Origin: Acidovorax sp. SRB_14
GTDB lineage: Bacteria > Pseudomonadota > Gammaproteobacteria > Burkholderiales > Burkholderiaceae_C
Assembly: GCF_012932145.1 (NCBI RefSeq)
Contig: NZ_MWOK01000019.1
Coordinates: 1 to 56,285, forward strand
Length of the DNA stretch: 56,285 nucleotides
Reading direction: 5' to 3'
The notes beneath the pieces were generated by a model, which did no database searches, had not been told where the DNA came from, and was given only the letters and a program-made list of their open reading frames with translations. Made by a program: the position numbers and the translations under genes. Positions 47,369 through 55,903 of the stretch are shown here, one piece after another (positions within the stretch are counted from its first letter, which is position 1; every line of letters starts with the position of its first letter).

Positions 47369-49116
47369 ATGAAAATCCAATGCCAAGATCATAATATTGA
47401 ATTCATTCTACAAAGCAATTATTTTGAAATTCCAAGATTTCAACGCCCATATTCCTGGGACCGCGACAATTGGGATGAATTCTGGACAGATGTTTTTGAT
47501 AGCAAGCAAAATGACTACTTTATTGGATCCGTTGCAACATTCTCAAAAGCCCAATCAAAAGCAATTTGTTGATGGACAGCAAAGACTAACTACTATCACT
47601 CTAATTCTTGCTTCAATTAGAAATTCATACCGGCTATTTGGTTTTGAAGACAGAGCATCCGGAGTGCAAAATTTCATTGAAAGAAATAACAAAAACAATG
47701 AGGCAACATATGTTCTAAAGACAGAGACATCACATCCATATTTCCAAACCGCAATTCAAAGACCACACTCCGAACCTCTAAAACTAAAGCTCGGAGAAGA
47801 AGAATCTTTACTTCAGTCAGCATTTCAATATTTCAGCGAACGGATTGCAGCGACGCTAACAGAATTACAGGCGGGAGTAGTAAATGAATCCACAAAAAAA
47901 TCACGCGCAAAACAAAACTCGATCAATTCAGAGACACACTTCTGGCACTGAAAGTAATATATGTTGAACTTGATAGTGAAGATGATGCATATCAAGTGTT
48001 CGAGACTTTAAACACTCGAGGAAAAGATCTAGCCACAGCAGATCTGCTTAAAAATCATCTTGCCAGATTGCTAAGAGAGAAAAATTCGCACGGCGACTCT
48101 GTAAAAGTAAAATGGTCAACCATGTCTGACAACATTAAAGCAATTGGCGCAGAAGATGTTGATTTGGACATGTTCATCTACCACTACTGGCTTGCAAAAA
48201 ACAATTTTGTTCAAAAACGCGATCTTTTTAAAGTAGCAAAGAATCCGTCAAAAACAAAACAGCAGCCAAAGAGTTACTCGACGAACTCGTCGCTTACTCA
48301 GAAACTTATCGAAATTTATTTGAGATAAATTTTAAAAAATGGCGTACCGACGAGCAAGAAATAAAAAATTCTCTGGAAGCAATTAATAAATTCAGGGTTC
48401 GGCACCCATTGCCATTATTAATGACTGCACTTCAGAAGTATGAACGCAGAACACTACTGAAAAATGAACTCGTTAAGCTGCTACATACTGTGGAAAGCTT
48501 CACATTTGTCAATACACACTTAATGGGATCTCGTTCATCCGGTGGGGTTGCAAAGATGTATGCCTCCCATGCAAAATCACTTGCAAGCTTCAACGAACCT
48601 GTTCGACGTCGCAAGGCAATAAACGAATTCACAACAAAGCTTGCCTCAAAACTTCCCAACAAAGATGAATTTATTGAAAAATTCAAATCGCTAAAATATT
48701 CAGACAAATTTAACTCTCAGAAGCGAGAAGTACAGTATGTTGTTGTGAAACTTTTTGAATGGATGTTTCCAGCATTTTCAATAAATGCAACAGACATGTC
48801 TATCGAGCACATCGAGCCCCAAAGTGGGGTTTCATTACCAGACACGACTATGGCCTCAATTGGAAATCTTTGGTTTCTCAGAACATCGTTCAACAATCAA
48901 CTCGGAAATGAACCTGCAATATTAAAACTTGCAAAATACAAAGAAAACCAACTCCCATGTGACTCCACTCTTAGTCGCGCCACCGAATGGGGCAATCACG
49001 AGGTAGAGCAGCGAACCAATGAACTAGCCGAACGATTTTGGCTTGAAATCTCAAAACAATTCGGAATACAAACAGCTGCGACAGGAAATCAAAAATTCGA
49101 TCTAATTCCCGCCTAA
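47369..49116 (+). pseudogene. DUF262/DUF1524 protein (GmrSD/SspE-like), interrupted by three frameshifts
   Basis: The ~580-codon gene reads in four successive frames. Segment 1 (47369-~47550) carries FEIPRFQRPYSWDRDNWDEF. Segment 2 (~47560-~47890) has the DUF262 motif QFVDGQQRLTT. Segment 3 (~47900-~48235) has FETLNTRGKDLATADLLKNH. Segment 4 (~48250-49116) holds the DUF1524 HNH-like region MSIEHIEPQSG and SIGNLWFLRTSFN. Frame changes lie near 47540-47565, at the A7 run 47894-47900, and near 48231-48255, all at A-rich tracts. The family includes type IV restriction nucleases and phosphorothioate-dependent SspE; such proteins act in phage defense. The sequence is AT-rich, unlike its neighbours, which suggests transfer. 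It is either a decayed gene or an intact one with homopolymer sequencing errors. Confidence 0.85.
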
Positions 49117-49206
49117 ATTTCGCAATAAAACAAAACACGCCCTATTAGTGGAACCTTCACAGAAAAAACCGACTGGAAAAATTTTGCTAGCGACAAAATA
49201 AAACTG

Positions 49207-49935
49207 ATGGCCAAATTTCTCAACACCAGCGCAACCAATTACTTTCTCGAAGAATTAATAAAATGCGCTTCTGACCGCCTCATCCTCATCAGTCCCTTCC
49301 TCAAACTTAATGACCGGATGAAAGAGCTGTTGGCCGACAAGAATCGTTTGAAAATCGACGTGCGCATCGTCTACGGCAAAAGCGAGTTGCAGCCGCAAGA
49401 GATTGAATGGCTGCGTGGTCTGACCTATATCCGGACCAGCTTTTGCAAGAACCTGCACGCAAAATGCTACATGAACGAAGAGATGTGCATCGTGACCAGT
49501 CTGAACCTGTACGAGTTCAGCCAAGTCAACAATAACGAGATGGGCATCCTGATTCAACGCGGCGAAGACGGCCAACTCTACAAAGACGCTTATGAAGAAG
49601 CGCAGCGCATCATCCGCATCAGCGATGAAGTGCGTATTTCTCTGGAGCGCGTGGCCGCTGGCGGACCGGAACACGCCACTACGCAGGAACCGGATACGAC
49701 AAGCAGCGATGCCGAAGCATCAGCAGGCGGCAAAATTGCCTCGTCCAAGCTGGCGCAGAAATTCGGCCTAAAAACAGCGCAACTACTGGATCGCGCCACA
49801 GAGCAAGGCTACTTGGAACAACAAGACGATAAGCATGTGCTCACGCCCAAGGGCGAGCAGGCGGGCGTGGAGCTTGTGGCCAAGTCGCGGTTTGGGCCTT
49901 ATTTCTTATGGCCGCAGGATTTGGTGTTGGCATAA
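49207..49935 (+). CDS. PLD-family phosphodiesterase-like protein with C-terminal winged-helix-like region
   Basis: A 242-residue protein. The N-terminal PLD-like domain has a single HxK motif in NLHAKCYMNEEMCIVTSLNL near residue 80, with Glu where Asp is usual and Asn later, suggesting a dimeric nuclease or phosphodiesterase. An acidic linker (~residues 155-178) leads to a compact C-terminal segment (SSKLAQKFGLKTAQLLDRATEQGYLEQ) resembling a winged helix. The frame is open without ATG back to 49129 and encodes FTEKTDWKNFASDKIKL, possibly a fused or lost upstream domain. It follows the DUF262/DUF1524 gene by 90 bp, so a shared defense role is plausible but unproven. Base composition shifts from AT-rich to GC-rich within the gene. 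Confidence 0.8.
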   Translation: MAKFLNTSATNYFLEELIKCASDRLILISPFLKLNDRMKELLADKNRLKIDVRIVYGKSELQPQEIEWLRGLTYIRTSFCKNLHAKCYMNEEMCIVTSLNLYEFSQVNNNEMGILIQRGEDGQLYKDAYEEAQRIIRISDEVRISLERVAAGGPEHATTQEPDTTSSDAEASAGGKIASSKLAQKFGLKTAQLLDRATEQGYLEQQDDKHVLTPKGEQAGVELVAKSRFGPYFLWPQDLVLA

Positions 49936-49960
49936 GACGCGACGGCGTACTCATCCGACG

Positions 49961-50023
49961 CTCTTATTTCAATAGCAACTAACGCTTACTCCGTAAGACT
50001 ATCGGCCAATTTTATTCAAATTC
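49961..50023. repeat. Degenerate interspersed repeat copy at the island's right edge
   Basis: CTTATTTCAATAGCAACTAA-CGCTTACTCCGTAAGACTAT-CGGCC-AATTTTATTCAAATTC carries the family order in reverse orientation. The central CTTAC-TCC-GTAAG forms a small hairpin. Confidence 0.5.
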
Positions 50024-50031
50024 ATCGGCGC

Positions 50032-50070
50032 ATGAACTTTGCAGACCGGCACAAGCAGCCTCCCTCCGCC
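50032..50070 (+). pseudogene. Truncated duplicate of the DUF2322-like gene start
   Basis: The 39 bases beginning ATGAACTTTGCAGACCGGC match the start of the gene at 51869 (51869-51907) at 33 positions, including the start codon and the TCCCTCCGCC end. Nothing of the rest of that gene follows. Like the intact gene, it is preceded by an interspersed repeat copy. It marks a past duplication or rearrangement breakpoint. Confidence 0.65.
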
Positions 50071-50083
50071 GTGCCTGCCTGCC

Positions 50084-50866
50084 TCACTTCAACCACTTGT
50101 CGGCCGCCTGCTTGAGCGCGCCGCGGCTGTCCACCTGGCCCCAGACGAACCCCATCACACGGGTGTAGTCGGCGTCGTCCTTGGGCAGCATGAAGCCCAG
50201 GTAGCTTTGGGGCGTGAGCGGTGCGTCCATGAAGGCGGAGTGCAGGCGCGGGTCGGCCTTGCTGTAGACCAGCGCTTCGTAGGTTTCGGTGATCATCACG
50301 TCGCCCTTGCCTTCGGCGATCAGCGCGGGGATCTCGGCGTTCTTGTCGTGCGTGCTGACCTGCGCGGCCTTGAGGTTTTCCAGCACATAGGCCTCGTTGG
50401 TGCCACCGGGGTTCTTGATGACGCGCACGCTGGCCTTGTTGAGGTCTTGCGGCGCGTTGAATTGGGCCTTGTCGGCGGAGCGCACCAGCGCCACCTTGCC
50501 GAAGGGCGCGTAGCCCGGGAGCATTTCGATCTGGCGGATGCGCGCGACGTTGCGGGTGATGCCGCCCACGGCCACGTCGAATTTGTCGGCCTGGATGTCC
50601 TTCATGAGGTTGGGCCACGAGGTTTGCACGTACTCGATCTTCACGCCCAGTTCCTTGGCCATGGCCTCGATCACGTCGATGTCGTGGCCCGAGAAGCCGC
50701 CATCCGTCTTGATGGCGAACGGCCGGTAGTCGCCCGACGTCCCCACGCGGATGACCTTGGTCTCCATGATCTTGTCGAGCCGGGGGCCGGCCTGCGCGGC
50801 CTGGCTGAAGGACAAGCTGGCGACCAGGGCTGCTGCGGCCCAGGCGAATGTTTTCTTTGTGATCAT
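50084..50866 (-). CDS. Periplasmic solute-binding family 3 protein, PheC-like (possible cyclohexadienyl/arogenate dehydratase)
   Basis: A 260-residue SBP_bac_3 protein. Signal peptide residues ~1-26 (AAAALVASLSFSQAAQA). The mature sequence opens RLDKIMETKVIRVGTSGDYR and includes TSWPNLMKDIQADKFDVAVG, NPGGTNEAYV and GKGDVMITETYEA. These segments follow Pseudomonas PheC (cyclohexadienyl dehydratase) closely as I recall it, including the Glu of the TETYEA region. PheC makes phenylpyruvate from prephenate in the periplasm. No ABC permease is adjacent, which favours an enzyme or orphan receptor. Start ATG at 50866. Enzyme function is an inference from resemblance. Confidence 0.75.
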   Translation of the reverse strand: MITKKTFAWAAAALVASLSFSQAAQAGPRLDKIMETKVIRVGTSGDYRPFAIKTDGGFSGHDIDVIEAMAKELGVKIEYVQTSWPNLMKDIQADKFDVAVGGITRNVARIRQIEMLPGYAPFGKVALVRSADKAQFNAPQDLNKASVRVIKNPGGTNEAYVLENLKAAQVSTHDKNAEIPALIAEGKGDVMITETYEALVYSKADPRLHSAFMDAPLTPQSYLGFMLPKDDADYTRVMGFVWGQVDSRGALKQAADKWLK

Positions 50867-51088
50867 TTCAAAGCGCTCCAGGATGGGGTGGGGGAAGCGG
50901 CCTGGGGGCGGAGCGGTTTGCACCGTCCCCCAGGCCGCACGAAAAGAATACCCGAGCCCCCTGCATTCACCTGCCGCGCAGGCGCCAGCGGCCGGCGTGC
51001 CCACGGTCGGGCCCCCCGGTGCCATCCATTGGGGCGTACCATGGCAGCGGGCCCGCTGGCCCCTGTTTTTCCCGAAAGGAAGCCCGCC

Positions 51089-51712
51089 ATGAACTCCCCC
51101 GCCTCCCTTGTCGACGAACTGATGGCCCACCTTCAGGGCGCTCCGCTGCAGCAGATGGCGCAGCAACTGGGCACCAGCCCCGAGCAGACGCAGAACGCGG
51201 TGGGCACAGCCCTGCCGCTGCTGTTGGGCACGCTGGGGCGCAATGCGGCCCAGCCCCAGGGTGCGATGGATCTGTTTGGCGCCTTGCAGCGCGACCACGC
51301 GAACAGTCCTGACCTGGGCGGGCTGCTGGGCTCCCTGCTGGGCGGTGGCGGCGCCGCGCCGGAAAGTCCCCAGACGGATGGCGCGGGCATCCTGGGCCAT
51401 ATTTTTGGCGGCAACCGGCAGCGTGCCGAGGAAAGCCTGGGCCAGGCCACCGGGCTGGGCGCGGGCGCCGGAAAATTGCTGCAGCTTCTGGCGCCGGTCG
51501 TGATGGCGTTCCTCGCCAAGCGCATGACCACGGGCGGCATGGACGCCGGCAGCCTGAGCGAGACCCTGGGCCAGGAGCGTGCGCGCGCGCAGCAACAGGG
51601 CGGCCTGGGCGGCGGTCTGCTGGGCAGCCTGCTCGACCAGGACGGCGACGGCCACGTGGGGCTGAGCGACCTGCTGAAAATGGGCGGTGGGCTGCTGGGC
51701 GGAAAGCGCTGA
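51089..51712 (+). CDS. DUF937-domain protein
   Basis: A 207-residue protein. Residues ~1-70 form the DUF937-type helical region (LVDELMAHLQ; LGTSPEQTQNAVGTALPLLL). A Gly-rich linker (GGLLGSLLGGGG) follows, then a second helical part (LLQLLAPVVMAFLAKRM). An EF-hand-like loop DQDGDGHVGLSDL lies at ~186 before a Gly-rich end. Function of the family is unknown; the loop could bind calcium. AAAGGAAG precedes the ATG at 51089. It is divergent from the PheC-like gene. Confidence 0.85.
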   Translation: MNSPASLVDELMAHLQGAPLQQMAQQLGTSPEQTQNAVGTALPLLLGTLGRNAAQPQGAMDLFGALQRDHANSPDLGGLLGSLLGGGGAAPESPQTDGAGILGHIFGGNRQRAEESLGQATGLGAGAGKLLQLLAPVVMAFLAKRMTTGGMDAGSLSETLGQERARAQQQGGLGGGLLGSLLDQDGDGHVGLSDLLKMGGGLLGGKR

Positions 51713-51800
51713 AGAAGCGCAGCGCCGCGCCAGCGCTCGGCTTCTAAAGAGAGCGTGGCGCGGAGACTTCCGACGGGTGCCGGCGCAGCCGCTCCGCTAA

Positions 51801-51862
51801 TCACATTTGATAGCTGCCAGCGCTTTCCCAGAAAGCGTTTGCGGCCCATTTGACTCTTATTT
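51801..51862. repeat. Interspersed ~60-bp inverted repeat upstream of the DUF2322-like gene
   Basis: TTTGATAGCTGCCAGCGCTT-TCCCAGA-AAGCGTTTGCGGCCCATTTGACTCTTA is a well-preserved copy. Its reverse complement shows CAAATGGGCC, AAACGCTTTC, GAAAGCGCTGGCAGCTATCA. It ends a few bases before the ATG at 51869. Confidence 0.75.
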
Positions 51863-51868
51863 CTCTCC

Positions 51869-52186
51869 ATGAACTTTGCCGACCGGCTGACACAGCTTCC
51901 CTCCGCCCGCCACCTCGCGGCCCTGCAACTGCTCGGCGCCGACGGCCAAGTGCTTGCCACCATTGAGAACCAACCGGGCAAGACCGGTTCGATGGTGGTC
52001 TATGCCGCGCTGGCTACCTTGTACGCCGGCACGATCACGCCCGCGGCCGCGCGCCTGGGGCTGGAGTGGTATGCCGAGCAGGTGGCGGACGCGAAGGCCT
52101 TTCCGGGCAAGCACCCCAACATCGACCGTCTGCTGGCCTGGGCCGAGGGCACCGAGAGCTACCGCGTCCGGCCGATCGCCGCGTGA
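51869..52186 (+). CDS. DUF2322-like small protein
   Basis: A 105-residue cytoplasmic protein, MNFADRLTQLPSARHLAALQ..., ending with KHPNIDRLLAWAEG and a short basic end. Layout and the PGKxGSxxVYxAL and HPNIDRLL segments recall the DUF2322 family; function unknown. The first 39 bases have a diverged duplicate at 50032-50070. A repeat copy directly precedes the start, so no strong Shine-Dalgarno sequence is visible. Confidence 0.75.
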   Translation: MNFADRLTQLPSARHLAALQLLGADGQVLATIENQPGKTGSMVVYAALATLYAGTITPAAARLGLEWYAEQVADAKAFPGKHPNIDRLLAWAEGTESYRVRPIAA

Positions 52187-52297
52187 GGGAAGCGGCGGCG
52201 GATTTGTGTTTTCGACCGCGGTGGGCGAACACGCCACGGCCGATTCGTCGTACAAAGGCGAACGGTTTTTCGCCTTCCCACTGAAAGGAGACAGTCC

Positions 52298-52750
52298 ATG
52301 ACCGCCACCACCGGCACCGTCACCCTGCACCGCGTGCTGCGCGCGCCGCCCGAGCGCATCTACCGCGCGTTTCTCGACCCCGACGCCATGGCCAAGTGGC
52401 TGCCGCCGCACGGCTTCACGGGGCGGGTGCTGCACCTGGATGCGCGCGTGGGTGGCAGCTACCGCATGCAGTTCACCAATTTCAGCAGCGGCCAGACCCA
52501 GGCATTCGGTGGCGAGTACGTGGAACTGGTGCCGGGCGAGCGCATCGTGCACACCGACCGCTTCGACGACCCGAACCTGCCCGGCGAGATGCGCACCACG
52601 CTCACGCTCCGCGCCGTGCTGGTGGGCACCGAAGTCACGGTGCTGCAGCAGGGCATCCCCGCCATGATCCCGACCGAGGCGTGCTACCTGGGCTGGCAGG
52701 AGTCGCTGCATCTGCTGACGCAGCTGGTCGAGGCCCAGGTGCCGGGCTGA
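52298..52750 (+). CDS. SRPBCC/AHSA1-family protein
   Basis: A 150-residue START-like fold protein. It has VTLHRVLRAPPERIYRAFLD at the N-terminus, AKWLPPHGFTGRVLHLDARV near residue 32 and CYLGWQESLHLLTQLVEAQV at the C-terminal helix. The family binds hydrophobic ligands or aids chaperones; a specific role cannot be read. AAAGGAGA lies 8 bp before the ATG at 52298. It is followed by the aldo/keto reductase gene. Confidence 0.9.
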   Translation: MTATTGTVTLHRVLRAPPERIYRAFLDPDAMAKWLPPHGFTGRVLHLDARVGGSYRMQFTNFSSGQTQAFGGEYVELVPGERIVHTDRFDDPNLPGEMRTTLTLRAVLVGTEVTVLQQGIPAMIPTEACYLGWQESLHLLTQLVEAQVPG

Positions 52751-52800
52751 GGCGGCGCAACGCCGAACCTTCCGCTGTTTTCGCCGCTCTCTTCACCACC

Positions 52801-53655
52801 ATGCCGACACCTTCTTTTCCGATCACCCCCACCATGCCGCGCCTGGGCCTAGGCACCTGGGGCATGGGCGAATCGCCGGCGCGCCGGCGCTCGGAAGTGG
52901 CGGCGGTGCGCGCGGCCATCGGCATGGGCTACCGGCTGATCGACACGGCCGAGATGTACGGCGAAGGCGGGGCCGAAGAGGTGGTGGGCGAGGCCCTGGC
53001 GCAGGCGCTGCGCGCGTCGGAGGTGGCGCGCGACCAGATGTACGTCGTCAGCAAGGTCTACCCGCACAACGCCAGCCGCGCCGGCACGCTGGCCGCCTGC
53101 GAGCGCAGCCTGCGCCGGCTGGGGCTCGACCACGTCGACCTGTACCTGCTGCACTGGCGCGGGCAGGTGCCGCTGGCGGAAACCTGCGCGGCCCTGCAGA
53201 CGCTGGTGGCGCAGGGGCGCATTGGCCGCTGGGGCGTGAGCAACTTCGACACCGGCGACCTGCAGGAGCTGTTGGCGCTGCCCGACGGCCCGCACTGCGC
53301 GGCCAACCAGGTCTATTACTCGCTGAGCGAGCGCGGCGCGGCCTTCACCCTGCTGCCCTGGCAGCGCGCACACGGCGTGCCGCTGATGGCCTACAGCCCC
53401 ATCGACCAGGGCGCACTGGCGCAAAGCGGCGCCCTGCAGGCCCTGGCCGGGCGCCTGGGCGCCACGCCGGCGCAGGTCGCGCTGGCCTGGCTGCTGGCGC
53501 AGCCCGGCGTCGTCGCCATTCCGAAAGCCGTGCACGAGGCCCACCAGCGCGAGAATCTGGCCGCCGCCGACCTTGCCCTGTCGGCAGACGACCTGGCCGA
53601 GCTGGACCGCCTGTTTCCGCCCCCGGCGCGCAAGGCGCCGCTGGCCATGCTCTGA
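52801..53655 (+). CDS. Aldo/keto reductase
   Basis: A 284-residue NADPH-dependent reductase. Catalytic tetrad: Asp and Tyr in GYRLIDTAEMYGEGGAEEVV near residue 45, Lys in VVSKVYP near 83 and His in YLLHWRGQVPLAE near 117. The cofactor region includes AIPKAVHEAHQREN near 243. It belongs to the YeaE/AKR5-like group. ATG at 52801; the open frame continues upstream in noise. It starts 50 bp after the SRPBCC gene and may be co-transcribed. Confidence 0.93.
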   Translation: MPTPSFPITPTMPRLGLGTWGMGESPARRRSEVAAVRAAIGMGYRLIDTAEMYGEGGAEEVVGEALAQALRASEVARDQMYVVSKVYPHNASRAGTLAACERSLRRLGLDHVDLYLLHWRGQVPLAETCAALQTLVAQGRIGRWGVSNFDTGDLQELLALPDGPHCAANQVYYSLSERGAAFTLLPWQRAHGVPLMAYSPIDQGALAQSGALQALAGRLGATPAQVALAWLLAQPGVVAIPKAVHEAHQRENLAAADLALSADDLAELDRLFPPPARKAPLAML

Positions 53656-53769
53656 GCACGCGCGCGGCCGGTGCACACTGTGGGGGCGGCGAGCCCGCAG
53701 CCACTCCGGCCCCCCGCACCGGCCCACGCCACCGTTCGCGCCTTCCAGCCACCCACCCAGGACCCCGCC

Positions 53770-54018
53770 ATGAGAAAACTCCGCGTCACCCTTGAACTTG
53801 AAATGTCCGTTCCCGACGACTGGGAGCTGGTCGAAACCTCGGAGGGCATGCCGGTGCTGAGCCTGCCCAATGGCACTTTTCTGGACATGGCGATGGAGCC
53901 GCTGTTCGCCAGCAACCCCGAAGAGACCTGGTCCAGCACGGACGACGACACGCTGCTCAACGACATTCTGGACATGGTCGAGAGCGAAGCGGTGACCTAC
54001 GAATTCGTCCGGCACTGA
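53770..54018 (+). CDS. Small acidic hypothetical protein
   Basis: An 82-residue acidic protein starting MRKLRVTLELEMSVPDDWEL and ending YEFVRH. It contains PVLSLPNGTFLDM and a run of Asp/Glu (TDDDTLLNDILDMVESEA). No signal peptide or known domain. Codon use is like the chromosome. I do not recognise the family. It converges with the methyltransferase-like gene. Confidence 0.7.
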   Translation: MRKLRVTLELEMSVPDDWELVETSEGMPVLSLPNGTFLDMAMEPLFASNPEETWSSTDDDTLLNDILDMVESEAVTYEFVRH

Positions 54019-54023
54019 CGCCT

Positions 54024-54054
54024 GCGCGGGCGCCCGGCCATGGGCGCGCCGCGC
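54024..54054. terminator. Possible bidirectional terminator hairpin
   Basis: GCGCGGGCGCCC pairs with GGGCGCGCCGCGC around a 6-nt loop with one bulge, between two convergent genes. No T-tract follows, so it may act with Rho or only stabilise ends. Confidence 0.35.
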
Positions 54055-54058
54055 CCGT

Positions 54059-54523
54059 TCAAAGCCAGCGCCGCACCTGCGCGCAGTACGCGGTGTAGGC
54101 CGCGCCAAAGCGCGCCGCCAGCGCCCGTTCTTCGGGCCGGATCTGAAAGCGCGTGATGAAGGCGCCAAACGCCAGCGGCCCGAGCAGCGCCCAGGGCGAG
54201 GCCAGATACAGCGCGAGGCCCAGCAGCATCAGCGCCAGCCCCAGGTACATCGGGTTGCGCGTGATGCGGTAGACGCCGGTGGTCACCACCGCAGTGGCTT
54301 TGTCCGGTGTCAGCGGGTTGACGGTGGTTCGGGCCTTGCGGAAGGCCAGCAGGCCGGCCAGGTCAAAGCATGCGCCCACGCCGGCCAGTGCCAGCGCGGC
54401 GCCCACGCGCACACTGGGCGGCAGCGCCAGCACCGGCGGCAGCCAGACCGAGGCAGCCACCATGGCGCCGACCGCCGCGGCGGCGACCAGGGGCGGAGGA
54501 ATCTTGAGTTCAAGCGGGGACAT
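54059..54523 (-). CDS. Isoprenylcysteine carboxyl methyltransferase-like membrane protein
   Basis: A 154-residue membrane protein with about four hydrophobic segments. It carries the ICMT/PEMT-family signature TTGVYRITRNPMYLGLALML near residue 90, then RPEERALAARFGAAYTAYCA near 134. This fold binds S-adenosylmethionine at the membrane; bacterial substrates are mostly unknown. ATG at 54523 is chosen; a GTG at 54550 would add nine residues. Confidence 0.88.
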   Translation of the reverse strand: MSPLELKIPPPLVAAAAVGAMVAASVWLPPVLALPPSVRVGAALALAGVGACFDLAGLLAFRKARTTVNPLTPDKATAVVTTGVYRITRNPMYLGLALMLLGLALYLASPWALLGPLAFGAFITRFQIRPEERALAARFGAAYTAYCAQVRRWL

Positions 54524-54619
54524 AGACACCTGCAACAGTGGAGGAGACACGCCGGGTTGTACACCGGGCCCGGCATTGCCCGCGCGGCGCTGGCCCCGGT
54601 CGTCCCGAGCGCGGCCGCC

Positions 54620-55903
54620 CTACAGCTGCGAATGCAGCACCGAGGCCAGCCGCTCGGCCAGCTTTTCTTTCCAGGGGCGGTTCAGCCAGTCCTCGTAGGT
54701 GACGGCACGCGAGCGCTTGAGGTCGTCCTCGAACACAGCGGTCTGCCGCACCGCAAAGGCCGGGTCGTAGACGTTCAGGTTGGCCTCGTCGTTGAGGCGA
54801 AACGAGCGGTTGTCGAAGTTGGTCGAGCCCACCGACACCATGCGCTGGTCGACGATCATCACCTTGCAGTGGTACATGGTCGGCTGGTACGTGTAGATCT
54901 TCGCGCCGGCCTGCAGCAGCGGCCCCCAGGTGGCGCGCGAGGCGGCCTTCACGGTCTCGGTGTCGGTGTGCTCGCCGGGCGTGATGATGCGCAGGCGCAC
55001 GCCGCGCTGGAGCGCATCGGCCAGCAGCTTGCGCGTCAGGTCGTCGGGCACAAAGTAGGCGGCCGAGAGGTCGATGCTGCGCTCGGCCGCCGTGATGGAC
55101 AGGTGGTACATCAGCTGCATGCTCTCGCTGCCGCTGGCCGGCGAGCTCGAGAACATCTGCGCGCGCTGCCCGCCCTGCGGCGCGAGCGCCGGAAAGTACG
55201 CGAGGCCGTGCATCACGCGCCCCGTGGCCTTGAGCCAGTTGTCGAGGAAGGTCGCCTGCATCTGCGCCACCACCGGCCCCTTGACCTGAAAGTGCGTGTC
55301 GCGCCAGTGGTCGGGGTCTTGCGCGTGGCCCGTCCACTCCGGCGCAATGCCGACGCCGCCAGTGAAGCCGATGGCGCCGTCCACCACCAGCAGCTTGCGG
55401 TGCGTGCGGTTGTTCAGCCGCGCCAGGTCGTACCACGACGGCTTGTGGAATTTTTCGATCTCGACGCCCGCGTCTTCCATCTCGGTGAGAAAGCTTTTTT
55501 CGATCTTCGCGCTGCCCACCCAGTCCAGCAGCACATGCACGCGCACGCCGGCGCGGGCGCGCTCGCTCAGCGCGTCGGCGAACTGCCTGCCGATGTCGCC
55601 CGACCAGTAGATGTAGGTTTCGAACGTGATGCTGTGGCGCGCGCCGCGGATGGCCGCGAGCATGGGCGGAAAGATCTGGTCGCCGTTGAGCAGCTCGACG
55701 ACCTCGTTGCCCGCGGCCACGCTGGGCCCGAGCAAAACCCCCATGGCGCGCTCGAACTGCGGGCTGGCCGTGGTGTAGAGCCGGGGGATCTGGTGCTCTA
55801 TCTTCTTTTCGCCGGCCGTGAAGTTGAGCGCCAGCAAACCCAGCACGCAGGTCACGGCGAACGTGATGGCGATGGCCTTCCAGAAACGAAGTTTTTTCGG
55901 CAT
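54620..55903 (-). CDS. Cardiolipin synthase-like phospholipase D enzyme
   Basis: A 427-residue protein. One N-terminal transmembrane anchor (AIAITFAVTCVLGLLAL, residues ~10-28) and two HKD motifs: THRKLLVVDGAIGFTGG near residue 185 and YHCKVMIVDQRMVSVGSTNF near 340. The layout matches ClsB/ClsC-type cardiolipin synthases that join phospholipids at the inner membrane. ATG at 55903 (MPKKLRFWK) gives the usual anchor start. It is not related in context to the single-HKD protein at 49207. Confidence 0.9.
   Translation of the reverse strand: MPKKLRFWKAIAITFAVTCVLGLLALNFTAGEKKIEHQIPRLYTTASPQFERAMGVLLGPSVAAGNEVVELLNGDQIFPPMLAAIRGARHSITFETYIYWSGDIGRQFADALSERARAGVRVHVLLDWVGSAKIEKSFLTEMEDAGVEIEKFHKPSWYDLARLNNRTHRKLLVVDGAIGFTGGVGIAPEWTGHAQDPDHWRDTHFQVKGPVVAQMQATFLDNWLKATGRVMHGLAYFPALAPQGGQRAQMFSSSPASGSESMQLMYHLSITAAERSIDLSAAYFVPDDLTRKLLADALQRGVRLRIITPGEHTDTETVKAASRATWGPLLQAGAKIYTYQPTMYHCKVMIVDQRMVSVGSTNFDNRSFRLNDEANLNVYDPAFAVRQTAVFEDDLKRSRAVTYEDWLNRPWKEKLAERLASVLHSQL

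Noticed and set aside
54620-55903. Assignment of the C-terminal PLD enzyme as part of the defense island with the single-HKD protein
   Set aside because: It has a membrane anchor, two HKD motifs and chromosome-like composition, matching cardiolipin synthases.
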